Position numbers and translations under genes: made by a program | The notes under the pieces: generated by a model | The model's database searches: none | What the model was told of the DNA's origin: nothing | The model's input: only the letters and a program-made list of their open reading frames with translations | Assembly: GCF_010183535.1 (NCBI RefSeq) | Contig: NC_071328.1 | Coordinates: 10,602,001 to 10,666,000, forward strand | Length of the DNA stretch: 64,000 bases | Source: Caenorhabditis remanei | Lineage: Eukaryota > Nematoda > Chromadorea > Rhabditida > Rhabditidae | Direction: 5' to 3' | Part shown: positions 15,001-24,855 of the stretch, in pieces | How the letters are laid out: every line of letters begins with the position of its first letter | Numbering within the stretch: position 1 is the first letter of the stretch

Positions 15001-16168
15001 TCGATGAATTCAAGCCAGAGGATGCACTTCCGATTGTTGATCAACTCGCCGCCGATACCACCACCTTGAAGGCTGTCACAGATTCGAACAACGAGAAGGC
15101 TGTCGCTCCAAGCTCGCTCATTTTGCATGACGACTTGGTTGTCGGTCTTCCAGAGAAGGTCTTCCAACTCCAACATGCCATCGATGACAAGAAACAAGCT
15201 TTGAACAAGGCTGCAGCTGTCAACGAAATTGCTCCAAAACTCCAACTCGTTTCTCAACAACTCCAATCCGTTCCACAAGAAGTACCATCCTCACTTGATG
15301 AGCAGAAACAACTTTTGGAGGATGTTGAAAACCAAAAGCACAATTTGGAGAACTTGCTCGCCAACCTTCCTGAAAACGACCCAGCTGCTGATGAATTGAG
15401 ACAGAAGAGCCAATGGGATTTGTCGCGACTCAAGGATCTTTTGAAACAGCTTGGTTCTGCCGTCGGAGACAAACTTGCCGCTCTTGCCGCTTTCAATGCA
15501 GCTCGCAAGAATGCCGAAGACGCTCTTCTTGACATCACCCGCGAAGATGGAACTGATGATAGCAAGTCGCCAGATGAGCTTATCGTTGACCTCACCAAGA
15601 AGGAGGAAACTGTTGCCAAGCTTCGTGAAACTGTGGCCGGAGTCAAGCCAGACGAGCTCGATGAAAAGGAACGAGCCGAGTACAACGATCTGCTTGCAAG
15701 ACTTGCAACCGCTGCTGATGTTCTCAAGGTAAGACACCACTATTTTCAATGTTTATATTCAACTTTCATCAACTTTCTGAAAATGTCTAGATTTGAAAAA
15801 TCACGAAAAAATCATTTGTTTTCTAATTTTCGAGCAACTTTTCCAATTTTCAACCTATTTTTTTTGCAGAACAAGCGTGCCGAGCTCGAGCAAGCAATCA
15901 AGGCCAAGGCTGAGGAGAAATCCCTTCACGACGTTGTTGACCGCATTGTGTCTCGTCTTGTACCACTCGTTCGTGACGCTGAAGAACTTCGTCACAATGC
16001 TGAAGCAGTTCCAACCCAATACGCTCCAAAGGCTGAAGAACTGAAGAAGGAGGTCGAAGCTGCCAAGTCCATCATCGCCAATGCTCCAGCATCTGATGCT
16101 CATGTGCAACAACTTCAACAAGCCGTTGCCACCGCAGAAACCCTTATTCCGGACCTCGAGGAGAGAGC
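1..16168 (+). repeat. Tandem array of a 2,849-bp unit inside anc-1
   Basis: The unit consists of 2,709 bp exon plus one intron. Unit starts (first exon base) are 1624, 4473, 7322, 10171, 13020 and 15870; identity to the unit stops at about 16168, where GAGAGAGCC becomes GAGAGAGCA. The array already runs at position 1, so 5.68 copies are visible. Exon and intron are equally conserved. Differences seen by eye: 2183, 2209, 3430, the codons at 1340-1345 and their equivalents, 11908, 11922, 15124, 15586, 15834, one extra T in the last intron, and 16144. This is recent tandem amplification or ongoing gene conversion. Confidence 0.97.
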
Positions 16169-17410
16169 ATTCATTTGGTTGCGTTTCGTAAAATCAAAGG
16201 ATGACCTGTACGACGATTTGGAAAAACTGGAGAATACAGTTAGCGATGTGTTGAACAGACCGCGCATATCTGTTTCTCAAGCACAACCACGTCTCAACAA
16301 ATTGAAGGTGCGTTTGTTGTTCAGAATCGGATTTCAACAATCTTATCTCCTTTTCCAGGAACAAAGTTACCTTCTCGACCGTATTCGAAATTCGAAAGTG
16401 GATTTCGATGACTTAGGTGAAGCTCTCTTGCCACTAACTGTAGCGGAGGATGAACTTCGTTTTATGCATGTCCATGTCGAAAGCATTGAACGTCAGTATG
16501 AGGTTTGTAACTGAACAGGTGTCTTCATTCACTTGGATATCTTTTTTCAGGACACCATGGACAAACTGAATGCCGAAATAACAGCTGAAATTGAATTATT
16601 ACGAACTCTCGACATTCTTTCAAATGAATTATCTCAATGCAAAGAAGACATTAACAATCCAACAATTGATGTCGATGAACTGGTGAGTTTCTCAGTTCTA
16701 GTATTCATATGAAACATCAACTGCATTTTTCAGAGCCGCGCTACTATGCTCAACGATGCTATCGCTCATCTCGAAAACCAGAAAGTTGTAGTTGCCAGAA
16801 GCGAGAAGGACCGCAAGTTTGTTGAAAGCAGCACTTCGACAGATCTTGAACAACTCCTTGCTGAAGCAAAACGCCTTCTGAAAGAAATTGAACCACGACT
16901 ACAACTTGCACAACCAGACCATGACAATGAAGATGAAGAAGACGAAGACAAAGGAAGCGAAGAGAAGCCGTATGATGTTAGAGCAGCGGCCGAAGTGCTC
17001 TCCGCACTTTATCCAGATGAACATCCGCACAACGTTCTTCGAAACATTGGTTTTGAAGAACTGCCGTCGGATTCTGAGTCAAGAAGTGAATTTGACTCTC
17101 TTGATAGTCGATCAGATGGACTACTTTCCCCAATTCCTGATGATTCTACTCTCAACGAAGAACAACTCCGCAGACAAAGATCACGTTGGAGACGGGTACT
17201 CAGAACTGCCTTGCCACTTCAGGTTTGTTCTCTTTTTCTTTTTTTCAAGTGAATAATCATTTCTTTTTGCAGGCTCTGCTTGTTCTACTTATGGGAGCTG
17301 CTTGTTTGGTTCCCCATTGCGACGACGAATACTGTTGTCAACTTCTCAATAACTTCGCTAAAAGTTTTGACCCATCGCTAGAATTTGTAAATGGGCCCCC
17401 ACCATTCTAA
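1..17410 (+). CDS. anc-1: ANC-1, giant KASH-domain nuclear anchorage protein (3' part; 5' end outside window)
   Basis: About 5,455 C-terminal residues are visible. Exons: <1-1483, 1624-4332, 4473-7181, 7322-10030, 10171-12879, 13020-15728, 15870-16307, 16359-16502, 16551-16682, 16734-17222, 17273-17410; all visible introns are phase 0. Each full 2,709-bp exon encodes one 903-residue repeat, predicted to be charged and helical and containing a lysine run (KKKKKDKKK). The last two exons give an acidic stretch, one hydrophobic segment (ALPLQALLVLLMGAACLVP) and the KASH-type tail ending NGPPPF. Known of the family: ANC-1 is the nematode nesprin/Syne homologue; its KASH peptide sits in the outer nuclear membrane, binds the SUN protein UNC-84 and anchors nuclei and other organelles; 903-residue repeats are a published hallmark. 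The identification is firm. The start codon and the N-terminal actin-binding domain are not in this window. Confidence 0.96.
1484..1623 (+). other. Repeated 140-bp anc-1 intron (six copies)
   Basis: The intron runs from GTAAGACACC to TTTTTTTGCAG. Copies lie at 1484-1623, 4333-4472, 7182-7321, 10031-10170 and 12880-13019 (all 140 bp) and at 15729-15869 (141 bp, with T to G at 15834 and one extra T in the pyrimidine tract). In the first five copies retention shifts the frame and reaches a stop. In the last copy retention would stay in frame. Confidence 0.93.
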
Positions 17411-17612
17411 TCATATATCAATTAATTTCATTTTTTTTCTAATAATTTGTTCTTTCTATTATTGACTGCCCTCCGAGCACATCCCGTTGGTTTTTTATCA
17501 CTTGCATAACATGAATAGATTCCGATGTTTCGACATGAAAACGACGTTGTTTTGTATATAGTTTTAATGTTTATTATTTTTGTAAAAAGCTTTATAATTT
17601 TCTTGTTTAATT

Positions 17613-17618
17613 AATAAA
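17613..17618 (+). terminator. anc-1 polyadenylation signal
   Basis: AATAAA lies about 200 bp after the anc-1 stop codon. Confidence 0.75.
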
Positions 17619-17639
17619 TTTAAAAAATAATCTTGGTTT

Positions 17640-18149
17640 ATTAAAAACTTGAATGCGGAAAATGGGGAAAGAAGAAAGGGATTACAGTATCAAAGCAACC
17701 GAAAAGAAATGTTCGAACCACCACGATGAGCTGAATCACCAAAAATATCAATTTTTTTTTTTCTTTTTTCTTTTTTTTTAAGATGTAGGCAAAACAAAAT
17801 AAATTAAATAACACGCCAAAAGAAATGCTGCGGCCAAAGTAACTTTTCCGAATTTTTCTTTTCCCCGTTCTCCTCTGCGCCTTTAAGGTAATCGCTGCGA
17901 GACCTGCTCATTTTTTTGGAGGGAACTCAAAAAAACTTTAGTTTCAAAAATTTAATTCTCCCTCCAAACAATGAGCATTTTCCTGAAAGTTATGCAGCAT
18001 AACGGATCAGATTATTTAAGTCAATTTTGAATACCGAATCATAAAAGAAAAAGTAAAGAGAGGGTGAAATGCAATCAACTCAAGTGTCCCTCTTCTCACA
18101 AATAATTCCGATTCGAATCCCTCAATTTGTTTTCTCGATTCGAGAAGCA
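17640..18149 (+). other. Intergenic gap between anc-1 and the receptor gene
   Basis: No gene is seen. The stretch holds a long T-rich run near 17750-17780 and an inverted repeat at 17906-17976. It must also contain the upstream region of the receptor gene that begins at 18150. Confidence 0.6.
17906..17976. repeat. Inverted repeat / hairpin
   Basis: The left arm GCTCATTTTTTTGGAGGGA (17906-17924) is nearly the reverse complement of TCCCTCCAAACAATGAGC (17959-17976), with a loop of about 34 bases. It could be a foldback-repeat remnant or a transcribed hairpin. Confidence 0.55.
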
Positions 18150-20472
18150 ATGGATGTTTGTATTCTATTATTTTATTTCTTAATTCAATTTTCCAACTGT
18201 AATGTGTATAAAAATCTGTTTGAAACCTTACTCTCCAGGTGTGAATTGAACATGTGAGAAACAAATACCATTTTCCAGTTACAGATACAATAAAATAGCG
18301 TTTCCGTCTGGACAACATAACAATAGCCTCACAATTGAATTCAAACTGAGTCTTGATCAAATTGTGGATGTACATGAGAAAGATCAAGTTATTACATTGA
18401 AAGGAACACTTGTGCATGTTAGAATATCTTTCGAAATTCTCAATTGATGAATCCATTTTTCAGCATTGGTTTGACTTCCGATTATCTTGGAATCCGAGTG
18501 ATTTTGGAAACATTACTCTCATGCATTTTCCGGGTGAAATGTTATGGTTGCCAGATATCATTCTCTATAATAAGTGAAAAAAGTCGATTTTAAAATTCTC
18601 AATCCCAAAAATTGCAGTGCTCATGGAAGTCCGTGGGTATCAGAAACAACTCAAATTCATGTGTCCCATGATGGACGTGTCACGTGGCAACCACCAGTTG
18701 TTTATGATGCATTTTGTAATATTGATATTGAGTGGTACCCATATGATCTACAGATTTGTGAGCTTAAATTTGGATCATGGACGTATGGAGGATCACAATT
18801 GAATCTAGTTCATGTGAGTCTAACAGGATAATGATTTAAATAATTAGCATTTCAGTTGAATGAGGATCGAGCCAATGAAAGTCAAGATTCAGAAGGAGAA
18901 AATGTGTGGAAAGTTGAACGAGGAGTTGAGTTGAGTAACTATCAAGTGAGTGTCTTACGATATCTCGGGTAACATGCCTCATAGTTTTATTCAAGATGGT
19001 TCATATGTAGTTTAGTGCGGTTACGGTAGTAGCTCACACTCGTATTCCGGGATTGCAGGAATCAGTTGAGTGGGACTTGTTGTCAGTTGAAGGAATTCGG
19101 CACAAGAAATGGTATCCATGTTGTGATTATCCGTAAGTTTTGCAATTCGCAATTAAAAGTCTCAGTCTATCTATCTGAAGATCCATTGATATCACTTATT
19201 ATTTACACATTCGAAGAAAAAAGTTGTTCTACACAGTCAATATGATAATTCCGTGTGTCTCATTAGCTTCTTTGACTTTGTGGGTAAGCAGTAGTCATCG
19301 TTCCCTTTCTATACAAAATAACATCAACTTCAGGTATTCTATCTCCCATGTGAAAGTCACCAGAAAATACAATTGTGTATTTCTGTTCTTGTTGCTCTCA
19401 CAATTTATTTTCTGATGTTGATCGATATCATTCCTCCAACAAGTATTGTCACTCCACTTATTCTGAAATATCTCAGTTTTACTATGGTTATGGTCGCATT
19501 ATCAGTCACTTTCACAGTCCTCGTAAGCTCACATCATCTTCAATACATAATCAAATAATCCGATTTACCAGGTACAAAACATCCATTACCGTGCCCACTA
19601 TCAACCAATGCCACGATTCGTTAAAAAATGGTTCATTGAAAAACTGGGGAAAATGCTCCTTATATCAAGGAAGACTGAACAAGCACAATACCATAGAACT
19701 GCTCAACATGAGAAGGTTATTCTAGCTCATCGAATTCAATAGTCATTTTTTTTTTCCAGCAAGTCAATGCTCTATCCGCAATGAACATTCTAGAAAGGCA
19801 GTTCCAGAAGACACTTTTTGAGTTGGAGGTCTTCAGTCAAATTATAAAGATAATGAAAGTAATGGTTTGAATTCAGATTGCAACCATGGCAAAGAAAAAT
19901 ACACCTCAACCACCGAAATCTGTGAACTCATTGTTTCTAGAACTTCCTATGTTAAACCGATCGGTATCTGTTAAAATTAGAAAACCATCTGTGAAGGCTG
20001 TTAAGTGAGACAGTTGTGTTTACAAGCGATGTAGATAAATCTCATTTTCAGAAATCGCATGCGACGACTGCTCAGTATCGATATGACTGATGATGTTCGA
20101 GGGTTGCGTTCCTACATTCTCGTTAGCAGGTTTAAAAATGTTGTTTCAGAAAGGATGTAGAAGAAATATCGCCGGAGACTGTGAAAGACACTGATCCAGA
20201 TAGAGAAAAACTTCGAAAAGCTGAGAGAAACATTCATTTCATTGCTAAGACACTAACCGATGAACGGAAAGATCAAGAAGTATGAAGAACTCTTTTGATT
20301 TGATAAATGGATTTTCATTTTTCAGGCAGAAGCTGATTGGCAGTTTGTCAGTCTCGTAATCGACAGGATCCTTCTTATTTTTTTCACCGTTACTATAACG
20401 ATTGGGACTGTTTTAACGATATTTTCTGCGCCCACAATGTGTGACGACCGAGAACCGATCAGAATAAATTAA
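18150..20472 (+). CDS. Cys-loop ligand-gated ion channel, nicotinic acetylcholine receptor type subunit
   Basis: Fourteen exons give 547 residues: 18150-18238, 18279-18417, 18464-18573, 18618-18813, 18856-18945, 19059-19132, 19181-19283, 19334-19522, 19572-19715, 19760-19828, 19877-19989, 20052-20102, 20150-20279, 20326-20472. A signal peptide (MDVCILLFYFLIQFSNC) is followed by the ligand-binding domain with the 13-spaced Cys loop (CNIDIEWYPYDLQIC) and a vicinal Cys pair (WYPCCDYP), the mark of alpha-type subunits. TM1 starts near FYTVNMIIPC, TM2 near QLCISVLVALT, TM3 near LSFTMVMVALSV; after a long cytoplasmic loop, TM4 is ILLIFFTVTITIGTVLTIF. Known role: a pentameric neurotransmitter-gated channel in the plasma membrane. 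Odd point: the pore entry before TM2 reads ESHQK where cation channels usually have DSGEK. Exon 11 must end at 19989, because the later GT at 20004 would include an in-frame stop. I do not assign a subunit name. Confidence 0.88.
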
Positions 20473-20895
20473 TTTGTTGTATGAACATTTATCTTTCTTT
20501 CATTGTTTCGTGTAAACTTGTGCACTTGATCAAAACTTTAAAGGGGGGCGTGCTTCTCAGACATGCAGGTCTCGTTACGATTTTGAACCATAACCCGCGA
20601 AACATTTTTTTTCGTTTTTTAAACGAAAAAAACTTTTCATTTTCCTTTGTCTTTAGCGATCAGTTCGGTCTTTTCACAATGAATTGTTAAAATTTCCTTG
20701 TTTCTACTCAATTTGTCCATAATCCCTAATTCTGAGACAGCTGGAAAATCTACGGCTTATGAGTTTTGAATAAGTTTTCGAAAATCTCGTCCGGATTTCG
20801 CTCTTTGTTTTTCCCAAAACAAAGTTTTTCTTCAGTTAATCTGTATTTTTAAAATTCAGCTGTGTTAAACAATTTTTACAGCTGTTCAAGTGGTA
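20473..20895 (+). other. Intergenic gap between receptor and AT-hook genes
   Basis: Presumably receptor 3' UTR and promoter of the next gene. A short palindrome (TTCGTTTTTTAAACGAA, about 20611-20627) is present. A trans-splice-like acceptor TTTTTACAG ends at 20881, 15 bases before the next ATG. No gene is seen. Confidence 0.55.
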
Positions 20896-22438
20896 ATGCC
20901 GCGTGTAAAGAAGGTGCAAGCTACAGAGGCAGTCGTGATGCCGGGAAATTCCGTGGACGAGCAAGCTTCGGCAGGTATATAATTCCGGCAGTTCTTCCAA
21001 AAACTTTCTATTCTCAGAACCAGAGATGGCTTCTACTGAAGCAAAAACAAGTGGACGCGGGAGACCAGCAGCAACAAAAGGAAATAAACGTGGTAAGACT
21101 GTCTCCATCGTCGAGTCGGAAGACCAAGAAGATGACGAAGCTGCTGAACCGGCGCCAACAGTCAAGCCACTTTCAAAGGCCGCTCAAAAGAAAAAGGATC
21201 TCGAATCTACTGCTATGACTTCTACCGGTGCAACTGAGGACGTAAAGAAAGGTCGTGGTCGTGGAAAGAAAGTCACTGTTGCTACCGATGAAGTCATGGA
21301 AGATGTTCCGGTTGAAGAAGTTGTTGCTGAAGCTGTAGTTGCTCCAAAAAAAGGAAGAGGGCGTCAAAAGAAAGAGACTGTCGTTGCAGAAGAAGCAAAA
21401 GAGGGTTGGTTTATTTATTTATTTAATATCTTTTGCTCTTTTTACAGCTAGTGATGCTGAATTGGAGTTGGCAGCTCCTAGAGAGGAGCCTGTTGAGAAA
21501 AGCAAAAGAGGAAAGGCCAAGAAAGCAGCTGGAACTGAAAATCCGATAGTCGCGGAAGAGGTTGTTGTTGAGGAGAAAAAGAAGAGAGGCGGGCGTACCA
21601 AGGTCGTTCCCATAGAGGAGGAAAGTGCTGATCAGCCAGGTATTGAAACGATTAATTCTGATTTGTCTAGCGAAATTGTTTACAGTAATCCAAGAAAGAG
21701 GAAATGAGGTCGAGGCAGCCACTACCACTAAGAAAGGGCGTGGTAAGAAGGCTCCACTGGAGAACAAGCCGAACGAGCAGTCAGAAACTGTCCCGACTGA
21801 AGAAAACGCTCCTGCCGCCGAGGAACAGATCGTCGCACCTTCGGACACAAAAAAGAAAAGTGGAAGAGGACGAAAACCAGCTGCTGCTGCTGCTGGAGCT
21901 GCATCCGCTCTGGAAATCGATGAAGAAGACAAGACTGACGATCTTCCAATAAGTGGAGCTCCTCCTGCTAATATTGAAGTCCGCAAAGCACGCGGAGCAT
22001 CAAGACCAACTACTCCATCTCTGCCGAAATCTCCACACACCGAACCTGTCGTTGAAGGAAAAAAAGGGCGTGGTCGTGGAAAAAAAACTCCAGTTGTGAC
22101 ACCACTGAGAGATGTGAAGGAGGTTGCGAAAAAGAGTGCTCGTGGAGCTGCAGCTGCTCTTTCTCAACAAGACGATGCGGAAGAGGAGCATGTTTCTGAG
22201 GGAGCCGTCGTGAAAAATCGAGGCGGACGCCCAAAGAAAAATGTTGAGAAGCCACAGCCAGAAGAAGAAGCGGAAGGAGGTAAGAATTGTGACCAATGTG
22301 TTTGAAATCTTCTGTTTGAAATTCCAATAACATTAATTTTTATTTCAAGAGTCTTCATCTACTGGTCGCGCCGAGCGAAAGCGTAAGGAAGGAGGCACAC
22401 AGTCTCAAATTGTGAAGAAAGCCCAGAAGCAGAAGTAA
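20896..22438 (+). CDS. AT-hook-rich nuclear/chromatin protein
   Basis: Five exons (20896-20974, 21018-21404, 21448-21639, 21686-22279, 22350-22438) encode 446 residues. The protein is low complexity, rich in Lys, Arg, Glu, Ala and Pro, with about eight AT-hook-like cores scattered along it: SGRGRPAATK, KKGRGRGKKV, KKGRGRQKKE, KRGGRTK, KKGRGKKA, SGRGRKPA, KKGRGRGKKT and RGGRPKKN. Acidic stretches alternate with the basic hooks. AT-hooks bind the minor groove of AT-rich DNA, so a role in chromatin architecture is inferred; no catalytic domain is visible. The start is the first ATG after the acceptor ending at 20881. All junctions are phase 1. The C-terminus (ERKRKEGG... AQKQK) is also basic. 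I do not recognise a specific named family. Confidence 0.85.
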
Positions 22439-22594
22439 TGATGTATACTTCTCGCTTCTCGATCTACAAACCAACAATTCCGTTCATTGAACCACTCTGT
22501 TAAAATTTTTTTATCAACTGTAAATCACCCATAACAAACTGACAATCCTTATTTTGAATATTTCCATTAATGGAATTTTCGATTCAAAAGAATC

Positions 22595-22600
22595 AATAAA
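22595..22600 (+). terminator. Polyadenylation signal of the AT-hook gene
   Basis: AATAAA lies about 155 bp after the stop codon at 22438. Confidence 0.7.
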
Positions 22601-22633
22601 TTTGTTTCTATACTTGTTGTTAGTTTTCTAGCG

Positions 22634-22770
22634 AGGTGTGAAATGCCTTTCGCCAACCGGTACTTCTTTCTGCGTCTCGGAGTGTTTCCTCTTTTATCGG
22701 TGAGCTCTGTGGCCTAGAAGTCTGAGAAGTGACCGAGAACCACGGGGGAGGTTCTCGGTCATCTTTTTTG
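22634..22770 (+). ncRNA. Candidate structured small RNA (two hairpins and a T run)
   Basis: A first hairpin (GCGAGG ... CCTTTCGC, 22634-22657) is followed at 22730-22761 by a perfect 11-bp stem, TGACCGAGAAC / GTTCTCGGTCA, with a 10-base loop. ATC and six T residues (22764-22769) come next, as in a Pol III terminator. The stretch lies between the polyadenylation signal of one gene and the start of pdp-1 and has no coding potential. Whether it is transcribed is unknown; the family is not recognised. Confidence 0.3.
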
Positions 22771-22892
22771 TTGCTGCTAGATCACGTAGCGGCTGTTATT
22801 GAGGAATGAGTTCAATCATTAGAAGATATTTTGTTTACTGCTGGAAAATTACGTTATCGATTTATTAAATTTCAGAAACAGATACATATGTG

Positions 22893-24511
22893 ATGCTGAA
22901 AAGGAGAGTTTTTCACGAGTTCCGTCGACACAACAGGAGCTCGCGATGGAATGCCGATGCACATCTTCGGTAAAAAATAACTTTTAAAAATATAAAAACA
23001 AGAATTTATTATCTGCAGAGCTCATGAACGCTCTGCAAATGTGGAAGACGATGCGATTATGAGAGTCGATACTTGTCAACTAGCCGCAAATAACCCCATT
23101 GAAGATTTCTATTCTGCTGCGAAGTGTGAGTATTATCTAGAGCTTCAAAATATATAAGTACTAGCTAACATTAAGAAAAAATGTTAAGTGTCGTTAAAAT
23201 CATTAAGTTGTTTTTTTATTCATAAATTTTCAGGTTTGTCAAGCCGAGCATTTTTATTCGGAGTTTTCGATGGACATGGAGGACAACAATGTAGCCGGCA
23301 TATCTCTACAAATCTCTATCCATATTTATGCGCTTCTGTGTTAAAAAAACATGAGGTATGAAATATTATATTTTTATACTGTTTTTTAAATATCAAAATG
23401 TGTTTCAGATCGGTAATTATCCCCCAGATCAACGTCTCGAATGGCTGTTTAGTAGTTCTGATGGACATCTCCCTAATGCGTTTAAATCTCGAGAAACTCG
23501 CAACATTTCGGAATATCATAAAGAATTTAAAAAGAACGCAAATGCATACACTGGAACAGTTCGAGAAGCGTTGAAACTTGCCTTCGAAACGTGCGATCGA
23601 GACCTTGGTGATAATGCACTGCCGAATGCAAAAGGAGTGATAGATAGGCATGCTGCTATGGTTGCCGCTTCAGGATCGTGCTGTACCTTAGCCCACATTC
23701 GTTCCCGCCATTTACATGTAGCTAACCTTGGAGATGCAGCTGCTGTATTAGGAGTCGTGAATCCGAACGGAAGTGTGACAGCAAGACAACTCTCCAGAGC
23801 ACATTGTGTGGACAATGCTGATGAAGTTCATCGAATTAGAATCGCTCATCCTGCTTCTGAATCCCAAACCGTTCTTCGAGGTGGACGATTATTAGGAGAA
23901 TTATTTCCTCTTCGAGCATTTGGAGATGTCCGCTACAAGTGGCCTCTTGATCTTCAGAAAGTGGTACTAGAACCACTTGGACATCCTCCTCCTCAGCACC
24001 TTTACACACCACCTTATCTCTCCACTTCTCCTGAAGTCTTTTATCACAAGCTGACACCAAATGATAGGTTCCTGGTATTGGCCACAGACGGATTATGGGA
24101 ATGGCTTGATCCTGACACTGTTGTTCGTCTAGTTCATGATCATACACTGGGTACAATTACTCAACAACCTTACGTGCCAAAGTCGGGTACAACTCTGCGA
24201 CAAGTTCGTGAACAACTGAAAGAACGTGCTAAGGGAGAACAAAGAACGAAGAAACCGATAGATGAAAATTGTGCGACGCACATAATCCGTCACGCGTTAG
24301 GTGGAGTCAGTGGTGGAGCTACTAAACAGTACGAAAGATTGATAGATATACTCCAGGTAGTTTTATTCTTTTTTCGATATTATTTCATATCATGAATTAT
24401 GTTATCTAGGTTCCACCCGGCCGTGCTCGGAATTATCGTGATGATATCACTGTAATTGTTATCCACTTCAACGAGACGTTTCTTGACGGTCACGAAGAAG
24501 ACGAAGAATAA
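22893..24511 (+). CDS. pdp-1: Pyruvate dehydrogenase phosphatase catalytic subunit (PP2C/PPM family), mitochondrial
   Basis: Five exons (22893-22969, 23019-23125, 23234-23355, 23409-24356, 24410-24511) encode 451 residues. The Arg-rich N-terminus (MLKRRVFHEFRRHNR) suits a mitochondrial targeting peptide. Then comes the PDP-type lead-in (CQLAANNPIEDFYSAAKC) and the PPM motifs: FGVFDGHGG (metal-binding Asp), NLGDAAAVLG, ATDGLWEWL and RDDITVIVIHF near the end. Known role: it dephosphorylates and so reactivates the pyruvate dehydrogenase E1 alpha subunit in the mitochondrial matrix, using Mg2+/Mn2+. The small ATG at 22887 is followed at once by a stop, so the ATG at 22893 is chosen; an acceptor TTTCAG lies about 18 bases upstream. 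The length fits the family. Confidence 0.93.
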
Positions 24512-24855
24512 TCGAACGCAAACTTTGAAACACTATAATTGCCATTTTCTTTTCAGCCACCAATACTTTTACAGGTATTATTATTCCCCATCTTAATTTT
24601 TTTTCAAACTCCTGTATTTTCCACGACGAAGTTGTTCCAAAGAGTGCTCATTTGCTCCGGTCTTTGTTTAGGTGTCTTTTCTTGTATATAGTAGCTGCAT
24701 TTATTGTTAATTGGTGCTTAAATCAATTGTTGCCACGATAGATAAAAATTAAATCACAATACGATATTTAGTTTAATCAGAATGTTTGAAGAAATGAGAT
24801 TTTTTGTAATACAAGAACATCGGTGAGAGAAACGGGTGCAAATTAAGAGATCGAA
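24512..24855. other. Convergent 3' ends of pdp-1 and the SS18-like gene
   Basis: This 344-bp stretch is shared by the 3' UTRs of two converging genes. A minus-strand AATAAA (24700-24705) serves the SS18-like gene. No canonical AATAAA is seen for pdp-1; GATAAA near 24741 may substitute. No other gene is seen. Confidence 0.6.
24700..24705 (-). terminator. Polyadenylation signal of the SS18-like gene
   Basis: AATAAA on the minus strand, about 150 bases after the stop codon (24856-24858). Confidence 0.6.

Noticed and set aside
1618..15842. Read-through proteins of about 1,009 residues spanning the repeat introns
   Set aside because: These frames start inside an intron acceptor and run through the next intron; clean GTAAG/TTGCAG splicing gives exact 903-residue units instead.
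178..16121. Recurrent minus-strand open frames of 60-181 codons and short plus-strand frames in each anc-1 repeat
   Set aside because: They recur once per unit because the DNA repeats, lie antisense or out of frame to the ANC-1 frame, and have compositions (Ser/Leu-rich) expected from complementing a Glu/Lys-rich coiled coil.
1..16168. CRISPR array or satellite explanation for the regular repeats
   Set aside because: The 2,849-bp period, coding content and spliced introns show an internally repeated eukaryotic gene; there are no short repeats with unique spacers.
18016..18456. 146-codon minus-strand frame
   Set aside because: It is antisense to the first exons of the receptor gene, which has a signal peptide and in-frame splicing.
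19990..20003. Extending receptor exon 11 to the GTGAG donor at 20004
   Set aside because: The frame hits TGA at 19990; the donor at 19990 gives the correct phase into exon 12.
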